From positions 1 through 13,793 of the forward strand of contig CALGAG010000081.1 of NCBI GenBank assembly GCA_937951995.1: 13,793 nucleotides of DNA, in the 5' to 3' direction. The first letter of the stretch is position 1; each line of letters begins with the position of its first letter. The stretch is from an uncultured Bacillota bacterium (GTDB lineage: Bacteria > Bacillota > Clostridia > Tissierellales > Tissierellaceae). Both the position numbers and the translations under genes were made by a program. Positions 7,080 to 13,791 of this stretch are shown here, piece by piece. The notes below the pieces were generated by a model. The model saw nothing but the letters and a program-made list of their open reading frames with translations. It had not been told where the DNA came from and ran no database searches.

Positions 7080-8171
7080 TTATTGCTGGAAGTATATGAG
7101 ATAATCACCGTAGCCATTCTCCTCCATCTCTCCCAGATAAATAAATTCCAGCGCTCCACTGTTTATGCAGTACCTGAGACCTCCCTCTTCCCTTGGTCCG
7201 TCTGTAAAAACATGACCCAGGTGGGTGTCTCCAGCCCTGCTCTTAACCTCGATTCTCTCCATCCCCATGGTATTATCTCCATAAAGGTTTACTACATTCC
7301 AATCAATTGGTCTGGTAAAGCTTGGCCAACCCGAGCCTGAATCAAATTTGTGGGTTGACAGGAACAGTGGCTCCCCTGTGACAATATCCACATAGATACC
7401 TTCATCCTCGTTGTTCCAGAAGGGATTCTGGAAGGCGGTCTCTGTTGCACCCTCCTGAGTTATTCTGTATTGTAGGCTTGTTAGCATTTCCTCTATCTCG
7501 GCCTGGGAGGGCCTGGGATAGTCAGATGCCCTGATTGGCGGCTTTTCACTTGGGATATTGCTAAGGTCAACGTGGCAATAGCCATTTGGATTCTTGTAGA
7601 GATAGTCCTGGTGGTAGTCCTCACCCAGCACATAATTCTCCAGCTTTTCAATTTCTGTTGCAATTGGCTTCGAATGGTCCGCCTGCTCCATCTCAGTCAC
7701 CCTATTGATCACTTCAAGGTCAGCATGGTCCACATAATATATCCCTGTCCTGTACTGGACACCCACGTCATTACCCTGCCTGTTGACGCTTGTTGGCTCA
7801 ATTATACCATAGAAATATGTCAGAATCTGTTCAAGCTCCAATATTTCTGGGTCATAGACCAAATAAATTGTCTCTGCATGGCCTGTATCCTCTATGGAGT
7901 AATAATCAGTTGTGTCAGTCTCTCCATTTGCATAGCCAACATTTGTGTAAACAACTCCATTTATCCTATTAAAATATGCCTCCACTCCCCAGAAGCATCC
8001 ACCTGCAAGGTAGATTTCCTTGTAGCGACTGTTGGCGTAATCCGGAATTAGCGTCACATTCGCCACTCCTTCAGGATTCTCCTCTTCAGCTGGTATGGCC
8101 AATGGTGCACAGGATGAGATTATCAGGGTAAGCGATAGCAGGATTAAGGCTAAAAATCTATTTTTCTTCAT
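7080..8171 (-). CDS. msrAB: Bifunctional methionine sulfoxide reductase MsrA-MsrB, lipoprotein
   Basis: Repairs oxidised methionine: MsrA reduces the S-sulfoxide and MsrB the R-sulfoxide. The 363 residues hold a lipoprotein signal peptide with lipobox ISSC (lipidated Cys21), so it is tethered to the outer face of the membrane. MsrA spans about 50-205 with GCFWG (catalytic Cys59) and a likely resolving cysteine in GYCHVD (Cys199). MsrB spans about 230-350 with the catalytic cysteine in RYCINSGAL (Cys335). Zinc-binding CxxC pairs are absent from MsrB. In SGSGWPSF the position that often carries the recycling cysteine is Ser280. The start ATG 8171 has GGAGGAG upstream; a longer frame to 8222 lacks a ribosome site and would spoil the signal peptide. 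It lies between the nitroreductase and degV. The ribosome site is inside a predicted leader hairpin. Confidence 0.95.
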   Translation of the reverse strand: MKKNRFLALILLSLTLIISSCAPLAIPAEEENPEGVANVTLIPDYANSRYKEIYLAGGCFWGVEAYFNRINGVVYTNVGYANGETDTTDYYSIEDTGHAETIYLVYDPEILELEQILTYFYGIIEPTSVNRQGNDVGVQYRTGIYYVDHADLEVINRVTEMEQADHSKPIATEIEKLENYVLGEDYHQDYLYKNPNGYCHVDLSNIPSEKPPIRASDYPRPSQAEIEEMLTSLQYRITQEGATETAFQNPFWNNEDEGIYVDIVTGEPLFLSTHKFDSGSGWPSFTRPIDWNVVNLYGDNTMGMERIEVKSRAGDTHLGHVFTDGPREEGGLRYCINSGALEFIYLGEMEENGYGDYLIYFQQ

Positions 8172-8175
8172 AAAA

Positions 8176-8230
8176 ACTCCTCCACTATTTAGTCTAAGGT
8201 ATATATACCCAGTCCTAAACATGGAGGAGT
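8176..8230 (-). promoter_or_regulatory. Long leader hairpin that pairs with the msrAB ribosome binding site
   Basis: Three nested inverted repeats share one centre (about 8203): ACTCCTCCA at 8222-8230 (minus-strand reading) with TGGAGGAGT at 8176-8184, TTTAG (8215-8219) with CTAAA (8188-8192), and the palindrome GGTATATATACC (8198-8209). Together they fold the whole nitroreductase-msrAB gap into one 55-nt stem-loop. The basal helix buries the msrAB Shine-Dalgarno GGAGGAG. UUUUU overlaps and follows the 3' arm just before the AUG, so the structure could also act as a terminator or attenuator for nitroreductase transcripts. Either role is inference. Confidence 0.55.
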
Positions 8231-8239
8231 ATCTGAATT

Positions 8240-9007
8240 CTAGTCTTCCTCAAGCATTAGCATAAATCCCTGCTTTCTTATTACATTGGCCAATAGGTGC
8301 CTCTTGTCGATTGCATTTGGCATCTTGGCAGCCACCTGGTCTGTGAAGCTGTCCACCCTTTTATTGGCGTTTCTCAGGTCGTAGTAGGTCTGCATCTCCC
8401 TGTCGTATTCCTTCAGCTCTTCAATGTAGCTTTCATGAGTCTTATAGGTGTTTTCAAAGACTCTCAAGCTCATATCCATCCTGGGCTTAAGCTGAGGCTT
8501 CTGATTTGGGTAACCAAAGCTTACTCCCACAACAGGGAAGGTCAGCTGGGGAAGGTCCAGGATCTCAATTATCTTCTGGGCATCATTCAATATACTCCCC
8601 AGATAGTTTGCTCCAAGGCCAAGGGATTCAATTGCCACCACCATGTTCTGGGCAGCAAGGGCTGAGTCTGTGAAGCCCTGGAAAAACTTGTCCATGTCCC
8701 TTGAATGAATTGTGTCAACCCCCTTCTCCTCAGTGATTTTGGCGTTTCTGTACTGGTCCACAACAAATATCAACAGCTCTGGAGCCCTGCTAATATACTC
8801 CTGCCTTCCAACCTCTGAAATGGCTTTCTTCTTTTCAGGATCTGTCACCCTGATGATTGAATAGGTCTGCATCCCGTTGGAGGTGGCCGTCCTCTGTGCC
8901 ACATGTATCAGTGTATCAAAGATCTCCTTGGAGACTGGCTCCTGTGTAAATTCTCTGATTGTCCTGTGTTCAAGCTGTGTTTTTATGGTGTCATTGGTCA
9001 CTGTCAT
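8240..9007 (-). CDS. NfsA/Frp-like nitroreductase (FMN-dependent NAD(P)H oxidoreductase)
   Basis: A 255-residue flavoprotein of the nitroreductase superfamily, resembling the NfsA/Frp branch, which reduces nitro-compounds, quinones or flavin with NAD(P)H. Seen are the FMN-binding HRTIREF (about 14-20), TSNGMQ (about 42-47), the helix ALAAQNMVVAIESLGLG (about 116-132), and GVSFGYPNQKPQLKPR near 160-175. The extended C-terminal part (about 175-255) is typical of the longer branch. The physiological substrate cannot be deduced. The ribosome site is G-rich but imperfect (AAAGGGGG, about 7-8 bases before ATG). It is the first gene after the PP2C terminator and is followed by msrAB after 68 bp, suggesting a redox or oxidative-stress unit. 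The upstream gap of about 60 bp holds TATAAG boxes but no good -35. Confidence 0.9.
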   Translation of the reverse strand: MTVTNDTIKTQLEHRTIREFTQEPVSKEIFDTLIHVAQRTATSNGMQTYSIIRVTDPEKKKAISEVGRQEYISRAPELLIFVVDQYRNAKITEEKGVDTIHSRDMDKFFQGFTDSALAAQNMVVAIESLGLGANYLGSILNDAQKIIEILDLPQLTFPVVGVSFGYPNQKPQLKPRMDMSLRVFENTYKTHESYIEELKEYDREMQTYYDLRNANKRVDSFTDQVAAKMPNAIDKRHLLANVIRKQGFMLMLEED

Positions 9008-9037
9008 CCTTTTACCCCCTTTTTTTTCTCTAATCCA

Positions 9038-9051
9038 CTTATACCCTTATA
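9038..9051 (-). promoter_or_regulatory. Possible weak promoter of the nitroreductase unit
   Basis: Two TATAAG boxes in tandem, two bases apart (9038-9043 and 9046-9051, minus strand), each match five of six positions of the sigma-A -10 consensus. They lie in the only gap between the PP2C terminator and the nitroreductase start, so a promoter is expected here. No -35 hexamer with acceptable match and spacing is visible, so the exact start is uncertain. Confidence 0.3.
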
Positions 9052-9067
9052 GGCTATTGGTCCACAC

Positions 9068-9091
9068 AAAAAAGAGTGGCCAAGGCCACTC
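9068..9091 (-). terminator. Terminator after the PP2C-like gene
   Basis: In minus-strand RNA GAGUGGC (9085-9091) pairs with GCCACUC (9074-9080) around a short CUUG loop, followed directly by six U (9068-9073). The stem is perfect and the spacing to the PP2C stop is about 33 bp. Confidence 0.9.
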
Positions 9092-9124
9092 AAGTTAAGC
9101 TTATCCAATTTTTCCTGAACCAAT

Positions 9125-9967
9125 CTATGGCTGCAAACCAAAGTCCAGATAAACCAAGGTTGCATCATCGTGTACCTTCAATCGTCCCATTCTACTCCTG
9201 TCAGAGTCGGATTTCTCGATTCCTCTCAACTCCTTGATCATTTCCCTTACACCTTTTTTCCCAATACTCTCAAGTAGGCTTTTCCTGGAATATCTAAGAC
9301 TCAAGGGAACAATTCCATCAGTTGCCAGAAGGCATTTTTCAATATCTCCCACCCTAAACTCCTTGTATATTCCCATGTCCACAGCATCAAGACTATGGCC
9401 CAGTATGAAATATCCTCCAGGTGTGTTCATCCTGCTTCTATTTCTTATGAGCAGGTCCAGCTCCTGTCCGGTAAAGCCCTTGAAAACCTCCTGGCCTTCC
9501 CTTTGATGGTTCCTTCTCATCAGGTCCACCACTTGGGAATCAAGGTCCTTGATTGAGCTGTCTGTTACAACCAAGCATTCTCCACGCTTGCTTTCCAGTG
9601 AAATTTCAACATCACCCAAAACATATGCTTCAAGGACGTCCCCATGCTTTCTTACAATCCCAATTCCTGCCGACAATTGTTCATGGGCTTCCAATGAATC
9701 AATATCTGCAAATCTCCCAAAGTCCCTGTTGAAATCCATAATTCCTATTTTAAGTATTTCCTGTATGGTCCTGGTGGTATTGTCCAAATTGTCATCCAAA
9801 AATCTTTTCCACCATTGCACCATCCAAGTTACATCATTTCCACCGGGTGTAAAGCTTCTGCTTGTCAATGCAGAAGCCCCATCAATTACATAGGCACTTC
9901 TTCTTGTTAGGCCATATATGTCCTCGTTGTTCTTTTTTGCCGTGTCTGAATGAAATTCAATCCTCAT
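9125..9967 (-). CDS. PP2C-family serine/threonine phosphatase-like protein
   Basis: A 280-residue protein with the scattered motifs of the PP2C (PPM) metal-dependent phosphatases: NED near the N-terminus (Glu15, Asp16), VIDGAS (Asp29, Gly30), LGDVE (about 117-121), LLATDG (about 217-222) and DDATLVYLD near the C-terminus. The metal-binding aspartates are in place, although DGAS replaces the usual DGxGG. It has no membrane segment or sensor domain. I chose ATG 9967 (GAGG six bases upstream); the ATG at 9979 has no ribosome site. It is flanked by terminators on both sides and so is a single-gene unit. No Ser/Thr kinase or anti-sigma-factor gene is adjacent, and its target is unknown. Confidence 0.8.
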   Translation of the reverse strand: MRIEFHSDTAKKNNEDIYGLTRRSAYVIDGASALTSRSFTPGGNDVTWMVQWWKRFLDDNLDNTTRTIQEILKIGIMDFNRDFGRFADIDSLEAHEQLSAGIGIVRKHGDVLEAYVLGDVEISLESKRGECLVVTDSSIKDLDSQVVDLMRRNHQREGQEVFKGFTGQELDLLIRNRSRMNTPGGYFILGHSLDAVDMGIYKEFRVGDIEKCLLATDGIVPLSLRYSRKSLLESIGKKGVREMIKELRGIEKSDSDRSRMGRLKVHDDATLVYLDFGLQP

Positions 9968-10086
9968 GTCACACCTCATCTATGTAGTGAACTTTCTTTG
10001 GCCTATTCACAGGCCCTAAATAATGATAGCACCTTTAAAATATGGATGTAACAAATATTAGATTTTTCTATGAGGATAATTTTTCA

Positions 10087-10101
10087 ATAAGATTTTCTTA
10101 T
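10087..10101. promoter_or_regulatory. Small dyad upstream of the PP2C-like gene
   Basis: ATAAGA-TTT-TCTTAT is a perfect inverted repeat with 6-bp arms between the SOUL terminator and the PP2C gene. It could be a binding site, but an AT-rich dyad of this size can arise by chance. The rest of this gap (about 9968-10086) shows no convincing promoter; the best -10-like box is TATCAT at 10023-10028. Confidence 0.2.
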
Positions 10102-10108
10102 GGCATAG

Positions 10109-10131
10109 AAAAACCTGCCTTATCAGCAGGT
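10109..10131 (-). terminator. Terminator after the SOUL-protein gene
   Basis: In minus-strand RNA ACCUGC (10126-10131) pairs with GCAGGU (10113-10118) around a 7-base loop, then UUUUC. It lies 9 bp past the stop of the SOUL gene and closes the four-gene cluster that starts at the right edge. Confidence 0.8.
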
Positions 10132-10140
10132 AATTTCTTC

Positions 10141-10659
10141 CTATTTTTCCTTGTAGTCAATTCTGACCATGATGTCATTCCTTTTGATAAAGGGCAGCTG
10201 AAAGGGAGGGTCGTAGAAGGCATTGTAGTAGTTGGACAATTCCCTGTAGCCCCTTTCCCTTATGAAGTCCCTAAGTCTATTTTCATTCTCCTCCAGCCTT
10301 TTATCCGTAGGGTTTCCCCTAAACCTGATGGCGGCAAAATAGCCCTCCTCCATGACCCTGACACTCAGAAAATCACTTTTAGGCAGGGGGATATCGTCCT
10401 TGTTGAACTTGGATGGAACAACAAAGGACATGGTGGTCCTGTCCTCCTTCTTCTCATCGATGACAGGAACCGTCATGGAGATTTTCTCCTCCCTTTTATT
10501 TCCCTTGGAGATATAGGAGAACAGACTTGAAAAACCCTGACTGGAAGTTTCGTCTCCCGGATTGTCATAGGTCACTATGCTATATGAGGAGTACTTCCTT
10601 ATCTCAATGTCTCCGAAGGTCTCCACAACTTTATAATCCGGACTTTCATAGAATCCCAT
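10141..10659 (-). CDS. SOUL family haem-binding-like protein
   Basis: A 172-residue protein of the SOUL/HEBP family, whose members bind haem or other porphyrins. Seen are the N-terminal strand pattern YKVVETFGDIEIRKYSSYSI, the segment KISMTVPVI followed by MSFVVPSKF (the family's M-T-x-P-V and F-V-x-P steps), and a C-terminal RNDIMVRIDY. The length is normal for single-domain members, and there is no signal peptide, so it should be cytosolic. The start ATG 10657-10659 is preceded by GAGGG at about nine bases. It follows the VanZ-like gene after 13 bp and is the last gene before a terminator. No haem-synthesis or haem-uptake gene is in view, so ligand and role are open. Confidence 0.88.
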   Translation of the reverse strand: MGFYESPDYKVVETFGDIEIRKYSSYSIVTYDNPGDETSSQGFSSLFSYISKGNKREEKISMTVPVIDEKKEDRTTMSFVVPSKFNKDDIPLPKSDFLSVRVMEEGYFAAIRFRGNPTDKRLEENENRLRDFIRERGYRELSNYYNAFYDPPFQLPFIKRNDIMVRIDYKEK

Positions 10660-10672
10660 CCTAATAACCCTC

Positions 10673-11125
10673 TTAAGTGGTCTCTTTTCTCCACTTCATC
10701 CTAATTAGCATGTAGGTACCGATACCTGTAAGTGCCCCTGCCGTATCTATCATAACATCCCGCAGTTCCCCGCTTCTACCTGGAACAAAGGTCTGATGGA
10801 ACTCATCTGAGGCAGCATACAGGAAGCTGATCAGGAGGGCAAGTATAAAGGCCTTACCACCCCTCTTGCCGTTTAAATACAAGGCATTTACCTGAAGAAT
10901 TCCAAGAACAAGGTATGCAATGAAGTGGGCATTCTTTCTTACTATGTGGTTAAGCCACTGAACCTGAGGTGATAGCCCGGGAAAAGTTCCCGATATCAGG
11001 TCCATAATGAATTTTGTGATGCCGGTACTCAGTTGGTTGGAGTCAGCAGCCTCCTGGCTGCTGAGAAAAAATATCAGACCCATCCAAATCAATACCACCA
11101 GCCATGGTGTCTTTCGTTTGAACAT
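10673..11125 (-). CDS. VanZ-like membrane protein
   Basis: A 150-residue integral membrane protein of the VanZ-like family. Four hydrophobic segments are visible at about 7-22, 66-84, 90-106 and 125-143. The family signatures RKNAHFIAYLVLG (about 62-74) and the DEFHQTFVPGRSGELRDVMID stretch (about 107-127) are intact. Founding member VanZ gives low-level teicoplanin resistance. Most chromosomal homologues, like this one, have no known function and are not next to vancomycin genes, so a resistance role should not be assumed. AAGGAGA six to seven bases upstream supports ATG 11125. It lies 19 bp after pepD and 13 bp before the SOUL gene. Confidence 0.9.
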   Translation of the reverse strand: MFKRKTPWLVVLIWMGLIFFLSSQEAADSNQLSTGITKFIMDLISGTFPGLSPQVQWLNHIVRKNAHFIAYLVLGILQVNALYLNGKRGGKAFILALLISFLYAASDEFHQTFVPGRSGELRDVMIDTAGALTGIGTYMLIRMKWRKETT

Positions 11126-11144
11126 CTATCTTCTCCTTAATACT

Positions 11145-12608
11145 TTAATCTACCTCACTCTTCAGCCTGTCAAGGAAGCTTATTAGCATGTCCCAGTAGT
11201 CCTCTGTTTCAGCGATTGACAGGTACTCGCTTGGGGAGTGGGCTTCATAATATGGGGATCCCAGGGATATGACTGTCGAGCCTGGAATATTCATGTTGAA
11301 TATGCCTGCCTCCAGGGTAGCCTGGCTTGCATGGAACTCTGTATCAGGATACACATCATTTAGAATTTTCATCAGCCCTTCACTTACATTGTATTCCCAG
11401 TGTGGCAGATCTCTTCCAATCCTGTGTTCAATGCCCAAAAGCTCACAAAGCCTGACCGCCTTCCTTAAAAGGAAGTACTTCTTGCCTGGAAGGAAGCTCC
11501 GTATCAGCATTGTAACAAATATTTCCTCCTCCAGGGTCTCAATCACTCCAATATTGGTGGTGGATTCCATTGCGTCAGGAAATTCCCTGTTCAGCGAGAA
11601 AAGCCCATCCGGTAGGATTGTCAGCAGGTCCAATAGCTTGTCCTGGGTCTGACCATCAATCACCTGGTCATAGACCTCAACCTGGAAGACAAGGTCCATC
11701 TTTACAGCTGGATCTCTCCGCTCCAACTCTCTTTTGATAATTTCGAACTCATCCTCCAGAATCCCTGTTACCTCCTCCCTTGCATTGGAGGGATATGAAA
11801 TAACACAGGTTGAGTTTCTTGCAAAGGCCGAGGACATGCCCTGACCACCTGTTATATCCGCCAACCTGAAGTCAACCTTGTTTTGCAAGGCAAGTAGGAG
11901 CCTTGTCAGTATTAGGATGGCATTACCCCTCTCATCCATGGAATTCATTCCCGAATGTCCACCCTTAAGACCTGCTATCTTTATTCTGCAAAGTTCCGAC
12001 TTCTTCCTAACAGGCTCCCTTTTGATGGGAAGGGTCATTTCCACTTCAAGCTCTCCTGAACCACAGACTCCGATTGCCTCAGCGTCCAGGTTGAGGATAA
12101 GCTTGCTGTTTAGCTTTGAATAATCAAGATTAAATGCTCCTCCCATGTCTGTTTCTTCATCGGTTGTAAAAACCGCTTCAATCTCAGGATGCTTAAGCGT
12201 CTTATCCTCCAGGATTGACATTATAAAGGCAACTCCTATCCCATCATCAGCTCCCAGGGTTGTACCGTCAGCCATTATGATATCACCCTCCCGGATGAGC
12301 CTTATTGGATCCCTGGTGAAGTCGTGGCTGGTGTAAAGTTCCTTTTCACAAATCATGTCCAAATGTGCCTGAAGCATTACTGGGGGCTCATCCTCATAGC
12401 CCTCTGAAGCTGGTTTTCTTGCAACCACATTCAGGTGGTCATCCTGGTAGACCTCAAGACCAAGTTCCTCAATGAAGGAGAAAACATAATTGCTTATACC
12501 CTTCTGATTTTTTGGTACCCCTGACCCCCTTGGAATCACTGAAATATCAGCGAAGTGCTTCCAAAAGGACTTGTCCTCCAAACCCTCGATTGCATCGTAG
12601 TTAATCAT
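11145..12608 (-). CDS. pepD: Xaa-His dipeptidase (aminoacyl-histidine dipeptidase, M20C)
   Basis: A cytosolic zinc peptidase that splits dipeptides, preferring those with C-terminal histidine such as carnosine. The 487-residue protein has all M20 catalytic features in the expected places: His82 and Asp84 in LQAHLDM, Asp121 in LGADDGIG, the Glu pair in TTDEETDMGG (Glu151, Glu152), Asp175 in NLDAE and the late zinc histidine in YYEAHSPSE near residue 460. A dimerisation (lid) domain lies between, beginning near GGHSGMNS. I chose ATG 12608 because AAGGAG lies eight bases upstream; the ATG at 12626 adds six residues and has a poor ribosome site. It follows the DUF2974 gene by 31 bp and precedes the VanZ-like gene. 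Free histidine from this enzyme could feed the hut genes further along, but the two are in separate transcription units. Confidence 0.94.
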   Translation of the reverse strand: MINYDAIEGLEDKSFWKHFADISVIPRGSGVPKNQKGISNYVFSFIEELGLEVYQDDHLNVVARKPASEGYEDEPPVMLQAHLDMICEKELYTSHDFTRDPIRLIREGDIIMADGTTLGADDGIGVAFIMSILEDKTLKHPEIEAVFTTDEETDMGGAFNLDYSKLNSKLILNLDAEAIGVCGSGELEVEMTLPIKREPVRKKSELCRIKIAGLKGGHSGMNSMDERGNAILILTRLLLALQNKVDFRLADITGGQGMSSAFARNSTCVISYPSNAREEVTGILEDEFEIIKRELERRDPAVKMDLVFQVEVYDQVIDGQTQDKLLDLLTILPDGLFSLNREFPDAMESTTNIGVIETLEEEIFVTMLIRSFLPGKKYFLLRKAVRLCELLGIEHRIGRDLPHWEYNVSEGLMKILNDVYPDTEFHASQATLEAGIFNMNIPGSTVISLGSPYYEAHSPSEYLSIAETEDYWDMLISFLDRLKSEVD

Positions 12609-12639
12609 CTGTTCATCTCCTTCCATTTTAGGTTCCCTT

Positions 12640-13791
12640 CTACTCCTTAAATTTCTTTCTCTTTCTTCTGGTTATAAATGAGTCTATGTCATCGGCTATG
12701 GATTTCCTTATTACCTTTCTTGCTTCCTCAAATAGGAGGTCAATTGTATCCTTGAGGTGGACCTTTGCAGTGGAATCCATTGTCTTCAGGGCCTTGATCA
12801 TTGCATCTGCAGCTCCAAACTTTTCATTGTTCAGCTCTGCAAGAGATGTTGCTCCCGTCTCTGACAGCACCTGGAACATTGCATCCACAAATTCCCTCCT
12901 CTTATCATAGGAAAGCTGGGTGATCCAGGACCTGATGGCAGTGTTTATGTTCAGGCTTTCCTTGCTTAGGCTGTCAACCAGTATGAACTCATTTCCTATG
13001 ACCTCCCAAATAAAGGGATTGTGCTGGGTAATGGCAAGCCCTGTGCTCTTTACAACCTCGTATTCCGTTCCATGCTCAAGTAGCATTCCAACTATGGAGG
13101 ATTCTGGCAGGAAGGTGTGCACCCTATCCATAATGTCCCTGTAGCCCTCCCTCTTGACTACCTCAGGTTGAAAGCCTGGACCGTCATTATTGTATACTTC
13201 ATTGATTCTGGACTTGTTGAGTTCATTCATGCTAGATGCTGCATAGATGGCCAAATTACCTCCCTTTGAATGACCTCCAAGAATAAAGTCTCCCCTAAGG
13301 GACATCATTGCCCTTTCAGTGTATGCCACTGCCTCCTTCTGGGACTGGACCTCCTCCATAAAGCTCATCTGCAGGTCTTCCTTCCAGCCGGCAAGGGTAT
13401 CGTCAGTTCCCCTAAAGGATATGAAGTTCAGTCTTTCAGTTAGTTTTATGGTCAGTGCTGCAAACTGCTTTGTGGCCTCAGGGTCAACCTGATTTACAAA
13501 CCAGGTAAGCTGAAGGGCACCATATCTTTCAGTTTCAGCAGCCTTATGTAAGAGACCTGGAATCTCATTTAGAAAAGGGATGTCCTGTAAATGTGACACA
13601 TCCTTCTCCCCCTTGAACCTTTCTGCTGCCTCCCTAAGGCCTACTGAGTCCTTGGACCCAACCCCAGGAACTATTCCCTCAAAATCATTATAGCTTATCA
13701 GGGACAGTATTAGACCGTCAACTTCATTTATGGGGTCCCTTTCAAAACTCAGGTCTCCCCTCCAATCCAGATAATCCATTATATTGTTCAT
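12640..13791 (-). CDS. DUF2974 (Mbeg1-like) alpha/beta-hydrolase protein
   Basis: A 383-residue protein of the DUF2974 family, whose fold resembles class-3 lipases. It starts with the family's typical IMDYLDWRGDLSF. Next come FISFRGTDDTLAGWKEDL (about 123-140), a likely oxyanion and active-site loop, and the nucleophile elbow LGGHSKGG (Ser175). An aspartate in NNDGPGF (Asp203) and a histidine in ITQHNPF (His257) could complete a Ser-Asp-His triad. The C-terminal 100 residues are helical and charged, ending in a lysine/arginine-rich tail. There is no signal peptide. The ATG at 13791 is two bases from the window edge, so its ribosome site and promoter are not visible and the start is slightly uncertain. 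Substrate is unknown. It is the first visible gene of the cluster with pepD, the VanZ-like gene and the SOUL gene. Confidence 0.86.
   Translation of the reverse strand: MNNIMDYLDWRGDLSFERDPINEVDGLILSLISYNDFEGIVPGVGSKDSVGLREAAERFKGEKDVSHLQDIPFLNEIPGLLHKAAETERYGALQLTWFVNQVDPEATKQFAALTIKLTERLNFISFRGTDDTLAGWKEDLQMSFMEEVQSQKEAVAYTERAMMSLRGDFILGGHSKGGNLAIYAASSMNELNKSRINEVYNNDGPGFQPEVVKREGYRDIMDRVHTFLPESSIVGMLLEHGTEYEVVKSTGLAITQHNPFIWEVIGNEFILVDSLSKESLNINTAIRSWITQLSYDKRREFVDAMFQVLSETGATSLAELNNEKFGAADAMIKALKTMDSTAKVHLKDTIDLLFEEARKVIRKSIADDIDSFITRRKRKKFKE

Noticed and set aside
7572..8051. Plus-strand open frame of 159 codons
   Set aside because: It is fully antisense to msrAB, whose catalytic motifs are unmistakable. 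Hydrophobic, cysteine-rich translation is typical of a shadow frame.
8172..8222. N-terminal extension of msrAB by 17 codons
   Set aside because: It would place extra residues before a textbook lipoprotein signal peptide and has no Shine-Dalgarno; the upstream sequence is the reverse (CTCCTCC).
10000..10015. GGCCT-N6-AGGCC inverted repeat in the leader of the PP2C-like gene
   Set aside because: Arms of only five bases with no U tract; too weak to call a terminator or an operator.
10042..10530. Plus-strand open frame of 162 codons
   Set aside because: It lies opposite the SOUL gene and its terminator, has no ribosome site, and its translation resembles no family. The minus-strand SOUL frame has clear homology motifs.
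10673..11125. VanZ-like gene as an antibiotic-resistance determinant
   Set aside because: There are no vanA/H/X/S/R-type neighbours, and VanZ-like proteins are common in Firmicutes without resistance.
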